Positions 35,183 through 46,042 of a stretch of DNA of 64,000 bases are shown here, piece after piece. The DNA lies in the NCBI GenBank assembly GCA_001972305.1, contig BDDD01000709.1, positions 1 to 64,000 on the forward strand. Direction: 5' to 3'. The notes beneath the pieces are model-generated. The model had not been told where the DNA came from and did no database searches. It saw only the letters and a program-made list of their open reading frames with translations. The position numbers were made by a program, and so were the translations under genes. Position 1 is the first letter of the stretch. Each line of letters starts with the position of its first letter. This stretch comes from Cephalotus follicularis. Taxonomy: Eukaryota; Streptophyta; Magnoliopsida; Oxalidales; Cephalotaceae.

Positions 35183-37364
35183 TATTAGATAGGGTGACCC
35201 GATAAGCCATTGGATGGGCTATTGTATCAAACCTATCTGTGTATATAAACAGTCTTATTCCAGATATATGACATGTGCTAATTTGTTTACATTATTTATG
35301 GCAAAATCACTTGTGTTTTATCACATAATTGAAGTAGTTTTATATTACCCTACTTACACTCATGATGCCCTGACTTAAGGTTGGATGCCAAGCATGGAGG
35401 CAGTGAGATTGGATACCTTACCCTTATGTCGAATTAGTTCCAAGTCATAAGTTCACTTTGTGGGCATTCGTGAACCGGATAGGCTTGGTCGTATGTTGCC
35501 TGCTTTTGGGAATTAGAGGATGGATTCTCTCACTACCATCCGTGTTGCGACACAAGGGCAAATACGGGCGCTGGGAGCGTGTACACTGAACTGGACCTGC
35601 GTGGGAGACACTTTTTGGATAGTCGCTATTCTCGTGTCAGTAGTGACTCCTATTTGTTGTGGTTGTGCATAAGTGCTAGTCACTTAGCGAGTTCCTTAAC
35701 TCGTCTGATCCTTAGACCTGAGCGACTGCTCTATATTTTATGGCGACGGTTATGCTTTGATCTCCACCTTACCCAGTTCATGTACAGGCCCGAAAATCGG
35801 GTGGTTTTTGGGTATGATCGAATCTATATGAATATAAGCGAGTGCGCAATATGGGATTTTCATACCTGAGCGAAGATGATCGGCCCTATTATGGTCTGAT
35901 TGTACTTTGGACTTATGAAATCTTTGGCCAAGGTTGAGGTTGACTGGAAATTAGATTTTTGGAGAGTCTACCAGAGGTCCTAGTAATGATCATATATTTT
36001 AGCCATTGAGGTATTCTCTAGGGATGAGACGTATCCTTACCTTAGACCTCAATCAGGGCCAAGTATGACAAGGGCTTATAGTACAAGCGAACTGACGACT
36101 TAGAAATTCTCGCGTTACGGCGGTGTGTAATAAATTAAGAGAAAATTAATTAGATTAATTTTTCATCCAGATAATATCGGATATTAGTCTGGAAGCATTT
36201 TAAACAAGTGTGGGAAAATTTAAATTGGCTTAACCGAACCCTAGGGTTATTTCGGTAATTTATGAACACCACCGATTCTGACTGAGATTTTAAAGGATCC
36301 CTGCTCGATAATGATTTCTTCATAAATATGTTGAACATATCTAAGTCTTGGTGAAAATTATAAAATCAAATATTGGTTAGGTTGATTTTGCAATTTGTGG
36401 TGACACATTTGTTTGATCTTATTTAATCAATATTCGAAGAGATATGTGGCATCACTAAAATCAGTAGGACTCATTTAAGTAAGAGTTGGACTAAAATTTT
36501 GACCAGCCTATCTAAGCATTGATACCTTTTATAAAGGCGTCAACGTTTAACTTGTATAAGCGTCAACGCTTTTGGAAAAACGTCGACGCTTTGTACGTGA
36601 ACGTGGGTACCCTACATAGTTATACAACGTGCACGTTTTCTCTTTCCCACTCCCAGCTATTTTCTTTCATCAGAGCATAATGGGGAGCACTTTTGGGATC
36701 ATGGGACCGTGTTTCCTTAGAGGGAGCACCATGATCTAAAAGTGCAAGAGTGGGTGCAATTGTGTGCACTTGAAGCGGGGCTAGGCGTGAAACAAAGTTA
36801 GAGAGGTTGGTTGGCATAAGATGAAGTCAGAAATTGGTGGGTAAAGTGTCGACTGGCTAGCAAAAACCACAGATGTTCCCTTTTAGATTTGTTCACCAAG
36901 TTTGAAGCTAACTTAGGGTGAATTGTTATTGACAATCTTTGTCAATCCCAATATTCTCTTTGTGAGGATTGTGTGTGAGAGAGAGTATACAAAGACGTTG
37001 CTTCGAACACCAGTTGCTGGCGTTTTTGGAACTTGGTGACTTGGAGGAACTCAAAGCTTGGAGAACCAACGTGAGTCTACTCAAGCTTGAAGTGGCAAAG
37101 ACGAAAGAGCCATCACTGTACGGTAAATGTCTCCTTGTCCTTATCTGTGTCTCTTGTGTTCATCATACAAGCATGTTGTGTGATGTTCATTCAATAATGA
37201 AACTGTTGTGGTGTTCCTTAGCCTGTGTATTCCCTGAATTTGACCTTGTTTTAATGGTGTTAATGGCCTCTTCCGCTGCCATCTTAAACCAGAAATTTTT
37301 TGTTTGGCCTTTTAACACCCATGGTCCGGATTCACCATAAGGGGATGGACTAGCATTCCCAACA
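35183..37364 (+). repeat. Copia A 3' LTR
   Basis: It follows the tract CAAGTGGGAGA (35171-35181) and ends CATTCCCAACA. It is 2182 bp and aligns along its length with the split 5' LTR and with the solo LTR at 5320. A GCGTCGAC array lies at 36525-36600. Confidence 0.87.
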
Positions 37365-37621
37365 CAGATATTGCCATATAAATGCATGTCATGGCAGAGT
37401 GCGTAAACAATTGTGGTTTACAAATCCATATATATAACCTTCCCATACCAGCATATATATAGACTATTAACCTAAATGTAGACTCATATCCGTACATCTA
37501 ATAGATAATCAGGTGGTCGACCAATCATATACCAATGTCCCATACCACCGTATATAATAGTTAACCTAAACATACAAACATCCGTAAGTCCAACCCAGTC
37601 CAAGCTCGATGTTCAAAACTT

Positions 37622-37999
37622 CTAGTCACCTATAATTGAGACTGATAGGAGCTCAACTAGTTATGGATCCATAATGCCTTTCGTCCGTCCGTAATTTCGT
37701 AGAATATTGTCATGCTATACCATATCAGCATGAGTCTAAAATCGGACATAGGCTCAAGGACTAGACATCTAGTTGCCTATCGGTTGAACTGATTAGAGCT
37801 CAACTAGATCCAGTTGCCTACCGTTGAGAACGACAGGATCTCAACCGGTCACGAGATCCATACATTATCCATATATGAGTATAAACTCCCCGAATGTGGC
37901 ATAAGCTCAAGGTTTATACATCTATGCACCTATCGTTAAGAGCACTAGGAGCTAGACTACAATTGGTTGTCTATCATTGAGATCGATAGGAGCTCAACC
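37622..37999 (-). other. Four nested-hairpin units in LTR E
   Basis: Each unit is about 40-50 bases with an outer stem and an inner stem. Examples are outer CTAGTTG (37769-37775) with CAACTAG (37801-37807), and outer GGTTG (37965-37969) with CAACC (37995-37999) around inner CTATC (37971-37975) and GATAG (37985-37989). The central word is close to ATTGAGA. Confidence 0.55.
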
Positions 38000-38239
38000 T
38001 ATCACGTATAGTGAGTAACTCTAGCAGAGGGATTAGTCGATCGAAGGTTGATGCCTAGCATACCTGTCTAGAAGTTAAAGTTCACTCTACGGTGAACATC
38101 TCTATACACTCAACCTTACCTTTACCATGTCATCTTTAAACCCTGGAAAGAAACCCAACTATGACCTTTACATAGGTCTAGGAGAGGTTCCAGAAGAAAA
38201 CCATTTTGAAAACATTTCTTTGAAAGCATTTTTGAAAAT

Positions 38240-38510
38240 TTCAGACTTGAAGCGGCAACGCTTTAGACCTAGGCGTTGACGCTTAGCGCTAAGCGTCAAC
38301 AGTTAGGCCTAAACGTCGTCTGTTAAGCAAGGCAGTAGGTTTAATTTCATTTTCAATAGTCCTAAGTGGTGATGCTTTAAGGCTAAGCGTCGTCGCTTAG
38401 TTAAGCACTGTCAAACCAGGCTAAGCATTAAAGGTTGCAAAAAAATTTCCTTTTCAACACGATCTCTAAGCGGTGACGCTCACAAGCTGGACATCGACAC
38501 TTAGAGTAGC
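38240..38510. repeat. GCGTCGACGC-type array in LTR E
   Basis: About ten degenerate copies, such as GGCGTTGACGCTTAG and AAGCGTCGTCGCTTAG. Confidence 0.72.
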
Positions 38511-38947
38511 GGAACTTTAAGGTTCTTAACTTAAACTTTTCCAATTCAATTCATTTCTTCAAATCTGTTAAAACCGAGTTCAATTTAAGTTCCTTAGACC
38601 ACTTTATTTCCATTATAACTAGTTTCAATCATTCAAATCCATTCCTTATCATTTTAGGATAAAAAAAATCCCCAAATCATCCTATAAACCCTAGCATTCA
38701 AACATTCAATTTCAATCCATAATAACAGTTCATACATGTGCATATATGTGTAATCATAAGCATATTTTGGTAGAGAATATTTCTACCAAAGATTCAAGCT
38801 TGAATATTCATCCTAGGTTGAGGAATACAAGAAATAACTCAAGTTCTTGGTCTATGGAGCTTCAATCTTGTGTGAATTACGGTTTTGATCAATCAACAAC
38901 CCATCCCCTATGATTCTTGGCTCAAATCTGTAGTGAAATAGTGCTTT

Positions 38948-38951
38948 GGTA

Positions 38952-38999
<48 letters not shown>

Positions 39000-39027
39000 T
39001 GTGTGTGTGTGTGTGCGTGTGTGTGTG
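38948..39027. repeat. (TG)n(GA)n(TG)n microsatellite
   Basis: Three adjoining dinucleotide runs just downstream (in minus sense) of the LTR E TATA box. Confidence 0.9.
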
Positions 39028-39281
39028 ACGGGTGAGAGAGTGAGAAAGAAGAGAAAATGGGATATTTAGAGTGTTTATGTTCTTTATATAGGCTCTCCAC
39101 TAATATCTACCCCATGTATATCAAATACTAAAAACAGGCATACCATTATACCATATGGGTATTGGAAATACCCCCATACTATTTATAACTATATGCACAA
39201 TCAAAATCCCTAATATCCGTATACCATGTCATATGATGGAAAATAAGCTAAAGTGAAAAGGGTTTGTTTTGTAGCGTTTCA

Positions 39282-39700
39282 TTCTCCCTCGCTTCAAAGA
39301 ATCTGGTACCCAGATTCACCATTGTAACCATATCCATAACCATGTCCATAACCTTACTTCTTCGTGCAAAATCCGTGTCCGTAAAAGTTCCCATTATCAT
39401 GTATGGTTGTTTCCCTTTTGCCTAACTTGTCTTTCTAAAAGTACCCACTGTACTAGTGGCCTGTGTTGGTGGTGCCTGATACTGTGCCTGTCTTGTCTAT
39501 GACTGTCCCCTGAATCTGTCTTAAGTGGGCAATCCCTGGCCACATGTTCCATCTTTCCACAGTGCAAACAACTACCCAAGTACAAGTGATAGTTGTCAGA
39601 TGTGTGATTAGTCCTCTGAAAATGTATGCAAGATACTAGTATGGGTTGGTTCCTCATATCAAAGATCCTAGACTGAGTAGCCTGACTGGGTGCTCCAGAC
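39282..39700 (-). pseudogene. Gag zinc-knuckle piece next to LTR E
   Basis: On the minus strand CLHCGKMEHVARDCPLK is a CCHC knuckle of chromovirus gag, preceded by RNQPILVSCIHFQRTNHTSDN. Only about 110 bases lie between the end of the open piece and a purine-rich tract (GAAGCGAGGGAGAA) that precedes the LTR. In an ordinary element pol would lie between them. The piece ends abruptly at LTR F (39701). It is a broken fossil. Confidence 0.65.
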
Positions 39701-40036
39701 TGTCACGCCCCGAAGCATGGGGGAGACCCCATAGCCCGACACGTGGCATACTGTCCATATCATACACTCACATCATCATCCAAAAGTGCTATAAATTTAA
39801 AACTTCAACAATATAATATCGTGCAAGTGGAATAATAATTCACTATATACATATTGCGTGGATAAACCCAATTATATAGATCATCTTATCCAAACTCTGC
39901 CACAAGCTGGTAGGTCACAAAGCTAAAATAAAACATCACTCTTATATAATAGGTAGGCGGGTGCTGCTCAGCTACGAAATCATTACTCTGCGATCTGGCT
40001 CAACTCCTCCCTGAAGTGCTTCACCTGTACCTGAAC

Positions 40037-40061
40037 CTGACCCATTACGAGAATGGGTCAG
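40037..40061 (-). other. R-region hairpin of LTR F, 10-bp stem
   Basis: CTGACCCATT (40037-40046) and AATGGGTCAG (40052-40061) are exact reverse complements around a 5-base loop. Confidence 0.7.
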
Positions 40062-40414
40062 CAACCCATGGCTGTGTAGGCACAACAATATGCAATGGAA
40101 TGCACAGATATAGCAAATATATGCATGGCATGAGATGCGTGAATATCGATTCATATCAATGTAGCCCATAACATGATATTCATTCACCACACATCTGAGA
40201 TCTATAGACACATACGATCTACCATCCGTATACAACCGTCCCATGCCGACGTATAAGAATGGGATCAAATCAATCACTCAGAAATACGTAACATCACCAT
40301 ACCATCACCATTCCATAACGATTCCAAAACCATACACACCCGATAATTAGGTTTCGTTGACCCTTCCCCATCGGTGGTAGCCTCTTTAAATGGGTCCATC
40401 TCTATCGGTGACCT

Positions 40415-40675
40415 ATATGGTCATCTCAGTCAGTGACCAATATAGATCCATAGGTCTATCACAGTCATCTCGATCGATGACTATTATCAGTCATCTCAGT
40501 CGGTGACCTGTGTCAGTCATCTCTGTCAGTGACCATTGCGGTCATCTCAGTCGGTGACCTGTGTTAGTCATCTTGGTCGGTGACCATCTTGGTCATCTCA
40601 GTCGGTGACCTGTGTCAGTCATCTCAGTCGGTGACCTGTATCAGTCATCTCGATCGGTGACCTCATAAGTCATAC
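40415..40675 (-). repeat. Hairpin-forming tandem repeat in LTR F
   Basis: About ten units of 25-32 bases, each an inverted repeat around CTCAGTCG or CTCGATCG. One unit has perfect arms AGTCAT (40463-40468) and ATGACT (40477-40482); others have GGTCA and TGACC. Confidence 0.72.
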
Positions 40676-40914
40676 ATTTGTTAGCATATACGGCTAGCCT
40701 AATCTCCACAACATAGTGGAGATTGGGGTGACTACCTCGTCAAGGCTCAACCATGTCAAGCATAATCTGAGACCTTCAAGATTGATATTTAAATCAATCA
40801 ATTAAAAGAGGTTTTATATTGGTTATATGGTCGTACGGAGGCCTACTATAGAACCCTTATTGAGAGAAAACCATTGGGGTTGAAAAATAGTATACTTGGC
40901 TGAAACAGGGGCGT

Positions 40915-41250
40915 TTGGCGTCAACACTATCAGCTAGGCGTTGACGCTTAATGTCTAAGCGTCGACGCTTTTGTCCTAGGTGTTGATTCTCAAAGCGCTA
41001 TGCCTTAAGTGTCGACGCATGCACTATGCGTCAGACGATTGCAATTGATAAGACGTCAACGTTAAACGCATTGGCTGAAGCCGGGGCATTAGGCATTAGC
41101 ACTATCGCGCTAGGCGTTGACGCTACAACTACTTGTAACACATAAGGCGTCAACAGTTTGACCAAAGTGTCAACAACTTGCTCATTTCCTTTAAGCGTTA
41201 AAAAGCTGGTTAACGCGCAAATACAAGGGCAAATAAGGTGTCGACGCTTT
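40915..41250. repeat. GCGTCGACGC-type array in LTR F
   Basis: About twelve copies or half-copies, including TAAGCGTCGACGCTTTTG near 40960. Confidence 0.75.
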
Positions 41251-42679
41251 AGGCACTGAAGAACACGGTGACGTGTAAGATGAACTCGTCAACACCCTGG
41301 GATGCTGTTAACACTGTGACAAGCGATCCAATTCCATCTCAGCTATGCAAAAACTTGATTAAAAGGAATCTACAAGCTCCAAATGGTTGGGTTAGGGTGT
41401 CCCTGTATGCCACGATATGGCTTGTTTGTATATATACACTCTTGATTTATACAATTCTGAATTCCATTTATATTTCATGTGCATATTTCATTTTATTCGC
41501 AAGGCTACATGGGTCATCCTAACTAACCAAATTGAACAGAATAATTATTTGTAATTAACTGTATGTCATATAGCGCCCTGTCACACCGAAAGGTTGGATC
41601 TCGTGCTGAGAGGGCAATGAGAATAGGATCCTTATTCCTTGTGACAAATGTTCCAAGTCATAGGTTCACTTTCTTTGGGTCATTCATGAACCGTGAAGAC
41701 TTGTCATGTTAAGCTTGCTCCTGGGTTAGCTGTGGAGGATGGTTATCTCGTAGCCATTTGGGTTTATCCCTAAAGCTAAATGTGAGGTGTATGCTAGAGA
41801 GCGTGACACTGAACTGACCCACCAATAGGAACCTATTTGGATTGTCAATACTCAGTGTCAATAGGATTCCTATAGTCTCGGTAGTGTATAGTCTATGGTG
41901 ACTAGTAGGTCTATAGCCTGCGTTGTCTCCTTTGACCTAAGCGGCTGGCATGCATTGTGTGGTGATTGCTTGACTTTGATTTTCTTCTTCCCTAGCACTA
42001 GCCAGGTGCTGGCAAAAGGGTTATCTTTGGGTCTTGTGGGAGCTGCATTGAGATGTATGGGCGAGTGCGCAATAGGGGATCGTCACACTCGAGCTGAGGG
42101 TGACCGGCTCTATTAATCTATGTACGTTGCAGACTTAAAAGTCCTGATCAGGCATAGGTGGACTGGGAATGAGAGGTTCCCATGGGAGGTCTACCGATAG
42201 TCTTTGTGTGATCACAGATTCATAGTTATCGTAGTAATACTATGGGTGACATTCATCCAAACCCGAGGCTATGATTAGAGCCAAGTATGACGAGGGAAAT
42301 TTGACACATATGCCGATGACTGGATAGAGTGATCGGCTATTCGGACCATGATTGATAGAAGTGGTAATACACGGATCCTGGGGGTGACTGGCGCTTACAC
42401 CAGGGCTACTCTGATAGTCGGTGTATTGTTAGAGTGGTCGTACCAAAAATTGGGATGTTCTGGGAATTTATCATCATACCAGAGATCGATAGGCTTTTGG
42501 GTCTTGCCTGACTTTGAACAGGTTGATATGTGGTGGGACACATATCATTTAGTGAAAGAACAACATCAGGGAAGATGTTGCTTTACTAGTGAGTATTTCA
42601 TTTGATGGATTTAGATCCATGCAATGCCAAGATGAAATATTCGATACGAAGGGTTTTGAAAAAGAGAATAGATTGTCTC

Positions 42680-42920
42680 ATCTTTGTCTCGGGCGTCGAC
42701 GCCATGTCTAGTTGAGTTGCTGGGCATTAACGCGAATGGCTTGTGTTGATGCTGTTAAAACCAGTAGCTTTAGACGTTGACGCCATGAAGAGCAAGCGTC
42801 AACGCCATAACTGGATAGAGTCACTGGGTGTTAACGCTATGGAGAGCATGGTGTTGACGTTTTAAAAACCAGTAATATGAAGCACCTGTTTCATCTTATC
42901 CATGGCGTTGACGCCATGAC
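42680..42920. repeat. GTCGACGCC-type palindrome array in copia B LTR
   Basis: About nine copies such as GGCGTCGACGCCATG and GCGTTGACGCCATGAC; here the half-site is often GACGCCATG. The array ends about 40 bases before the TATA box. Confidence 0.78.
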
Positions 42921-42958
42921 AGGCTGATGCGCGGATAAAGTAGGAGAGAGAGTCTGAC

Positions 42959-42966
42959 TATAAATA
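42959..42966 (+). promoter_or_regulatory. TATA box of copia B LTR
   Basis: TATAAATA in GACTATAAATAGCTTG, followed by a pyrimidine-rich stretch, as in plant LTR promoters. Confidence 0.75.
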
Positions 42967-43770
42967 GCTTGAGAGAAGCTTCTTCAACACACTTTTGTTA
43001 TTTCCTCTTTCGCTCTCTTCCCTGCTGTGCTTTCTCTTCTTCCTGCTCGCGTACTCGTCGAGGCCTATCTCCTACACGTTGACGCCTACGTCACCTAGTG
43101 AGATTTGCAGCCATTTTTAAGCCTCCTTTCACCACTCAAAGGTCATACTAGGTGGAGATACTTTGTATACTGCATCTTATCTACACCTAGAGTGATTTAG
43201 TATAGGTTTAAACACTTAGCCTTGCATCCTTGGGTCTCCCATCCGTGGCTTGTGGAGGAGGTTGGAGCTTTTTGGGATAAAGAGTAGATGGAGCTTATCT
43301 TGAAGGAAGGAGTCTTAACCTTTTGTAAGAATCCGTTTTTCTCTTCTCCCTCTTGGTTCCATGGCAGTGGGTTATGGTTAGGGTGTGTGTATCCTAACTA
43401 AACCTCCATGGCTTTCTTTGGTGCTATGTTTGTCATCCCTTAGGGTTAGAGATGCTTGGGTATGGGTTGATTGGACTTTAGGCTAGGGTTTTGTGTGTTT
43501 CCTTGTGAGCTTATGTTTGGAGTCCATTTCTAGGGTTTACGGCAACCCTAAGATTTCGACCCATTTTGCCCTATGCTTGGTTTTGGCTTCGGTTTGATTG
43601 GTTGTTCAATTAGGGTTCCTTTGTACTCATTGGGACAATTCGAACTTAGATTAGGGCATCCCATTACTTGGGGATTAATCTATTGGTGAAAAATTAAAGT
43701 TAATCGGCGCTAAACCCTAAGTCCGGATTGCACGTTTTTCTTCCGCTTCGTGTTTGAGCCAATCCCAACA

Positions 43771-45138
43771 AGTGATATCAAAGCCACCTAATTGACTTCA
43801 ATTACACCTCAATTTGATGTTTGGTGGATTGGAGATTTCATATGTGCTTTGGCCGATTTGTCGTAGCCCTACGTTTAGTAAGAGTTGCTTATTGGTCACA
43901 CTAATGAAATCGATGAACCATTGAATGTCAGATTGTTACATGTTTATTCAATTATATATCGGTTATATTTTTGAATTTCTTATGCATGCTGGTAGGCTTG
44001 GGACTCGGCCTAGCTTTGTGTTTTCCTTGTGTGGATGATTTAATTTCTTTGTTACAATAACAGAATTCAATCGGTCTGTGATAAGGCTGCCTGCGAGCAC
44101 CATATTTATTTTCTTGTTATTTTTCTTAGACTAGAATTCTCTTCTCCCTAAATTGTATTTCTTTTCTTTTAATTATACTATGGTTGTAAATTGAAGAAAG
44201 GAGACCAATCGAGAGTAAAGAGGAGATCAAGAAGATTGCAAGACCTGTTGAAGGCCATGTATGTGTGGTAGCAACTGTAATAGAGTTAATTAAATTAGTA
44301 CACCTAGGAGACCTAGTGGTCACATTGGCTCACGTGATCACTTATAGCTTATTGTCCCAAGTCAGGCCAATTTTAGGGTGCATGAGATGGATGTTTTTCC
44401 TTTAACAATCCAAACACGTCCAAGCATGTTAAGCTGTCCAAATGGATTGGAAGAGTAAAATTAATCTAAAACGGCTTTGGTAATTTGTTAAAAATTGATG
44501 AGACCAAATCCCCCCAACTTGCAAATAATAAGTCCATAAGCGGTGGGGCCTATGGCTGCCCTATCATTGGCCTTCCACAATCATCGTTGAATGGTGTGAA
44601 CATATTGGGGACGACACTGTGACAACAGAGGTCCCCCGTATGACCATTTCTGTTCAATTTCAGTGTGAGGTACGCTGGAAGGAAATGACTTTGTTTTGGC
44701 ATCAGGACATCGACACGTGTGGGTGCTTCAAAACAAGTTAATTTCTTTGAGGATTATGGGTTTGACTTATACCGGGATCATATGGTTTGCACAGCGACAG
44801 TTGGGACCATATGGGCCGGGAGGCTGAATCTAGTATTGGATCTCACATATGGGTGAGAGGTCCTAACGTAATTGGTATTCATACCTACCTATTCAGTTAT
44901 TATGGTTTGCACGGCGACAGTCGGGACTATAATATTCTGGATAGATTCCGATCCCTACTAGGAAGTGAGAGGCTTCTCGAATTCCACATGGGGGTGTGGG
45001 ATAAGATTAGAATAGTGGGAGGAGCCATAATTACAAAAGACCAAGTGTTATGGTAATAATATAAATGGAATGATTTGTTAATTTATCTCTCTTGTTTCCT
45101 CTTTTATAGGTTACTAGTTATCACCATATTCTACTACA
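43771..45138 (+). other. Copia B primer site and leader
   Basis: The primer site is a variant of the initiator-tRNA type. The leader is 1.35 kb, non-coding and homologous to that of copia A. It contains two hairpins with nearly identical 19-base loops. Unit 1 has arms CATATGGT (44779-44786) and ACCATATG (44806-44813). Unit 2 has TATTATGGT (44898-44906) and ACTATAATA (44926-44934). Confidence 0.7.
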
Positions 45139-46018
45139 ATGTCAGTTGGCACAACACTTTCACGCGTTCTTAAAATGAACAAGCTTACGGGTCCTAATTT
45201 CTTGGATTGGCAGCGCAACTTACGCTTAGCACTAATGAGCATGAAGCTTACTCATGTCATGACTGAGAGCCCCCATAAACTGGGAGCCAACCCATCAGAT
45301 GAGCTTAAGGCAAAGAGGGCCAAATGGATAGATGAGGACGAGCAAGCTCGTTGCCTAGTGATTTTGGGTATGGTCCCGGAATTGCAAAGACAACACTAGA
45401 AGCTTGATACCCTATGAGCTATACTACTCCGTCTTCAGGAGTTGTATGGATCCCAGTTGAGGACCGAGAGGTTTAACTTGTCCCGTCAGCTCTTCTGCAC
45501 GAAGATGGCCGAAGGATCTTCAGTCCACACACATGGATTGAAGATGATTGATCTTGTTGAGCAGCTGGCTCAATTAGACCTTACCATGGATAATGATTTT
45601 ACATTGACCGGGTGCTTTCATCTCTCCCTCGATCATACTCCCAGTTCATCACAAATTTCCATATGAACAAGGTGGATACTAATCTGCCTGAACTTGTGGA
45701 AATGCTTTGTACCGCTGAAGTCGACATGGACCACGGGAGGTCCAAGTCGAATGTGATGTATCTTCCTTCTGCTTCTTCCCACACAGCTCCAAGAGGGAGC
45801 GGATCGAGAGCATCCACGCCCAAGGTAAAGCGCCCATGAAATCTAAAGGGAAGAAGAAGAACAAAGGAAGAAAAGCAGCTGTGCCGGCAGGGCCAGCTAT
45901 TGGGGGATCAGTCCTTGATACGATCCGACAGCTACAGGATGATGACTGTTGCTTTTATTATGGAAAGCACGGACATTGGAGATCACAGTGTAGTGAGTTC
46001 CAAAAGTCCAAGTCATGA
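45139..46018 (+). pseudogene. Copia B gag
   Basis: It begins MSVGTTLSRVLKMNKLTGPNFLDWQRNLRLAL, a typical copia gag N-terminus. It continues with DEDEQARCLVILGMVPELQ and ELYGSQLRTERFNLSRQLF and has a knuckle-like CCFYYGKHGHWRSQC near the end (about 45950-45994) after a Lys/Gly-rich basic stretch. The start codon follows CTACA in a plausible context. The frame is broken at several places. Confidence 0.8.
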
Positions 46019-46042
46019 GGTACCTCAGGGTCAGGTACTTTC

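Larger units (their letters stand above)
7553..37364 (+). mobile_element. Ty1/copia element A, host of the nest
   Basis: The element runs from TGTTAGATAG to ATTCCCAACA and is flanked by CAGAT (7548-7552 and 37365-37369). It has two LTRs of about 2.1-2.2 kb, a primer site close to TGGTATTAGAGCC (23290-23302), a long leader, gag with a CCHC knuckle, and a pol with protease, integrase, reverse transcriptase and RNase H in copia order, then a polypurine tract (35171-35181). Three other elements are inserted in it. Net of insertions it is about 10 kb. It is broken at many places (of the order of ten or more). The LTRs differ by roughly 9% by eye, so it is old. Confidence 0.88.
37370..39281 (-). 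mobile_element. Chromovirus LTR E, main piece (LTR 5' part)
   Basis: This is the continuation of the LTR piece at 4871-5319. On the minus strand it begins near TGAAACGCTAC (39281). It has a TATA box (TATATAAAG, about 39083-39091) followed by a TG/GA-rich microsatellite, then a GCGTTGACGC-type array (38240-38510) and four hairpin units (37622-37999). No coding part. Confidence 0.7.
39701..41305 (-). mobile_element. Chromovirus-type LTR F, partial
   Basis: The plus-strand start TGTCACGCCCCGAAGC is a reversed chromovirus LTR end and interrupts the gag piece. The other end is lost where copia B begins (41306). It carries a strong hairpin (40037-40061), a series of about ten GGTCATCTCAGTCGGTGACC-like units (40415-40675) and a GCGTCGACGC-type array (40915-41250). 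Confidence 0.75.
41306..43770 (+). repeat. Copia B 5' LTR
   Basis: It starts TGTTAACACTGTGAC, ends AATCCCAACA and is 2465 bp. It shares landmarks with copia A LTRs (GCCCTGTCACACCGAAAGG near 41574, GAGTGCGCAATA near 42064). It has a GTTGACGCC-type array (42680-42920) just before a TATA box (TATAAATA, 42959-42966). Confidence 0.85.
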
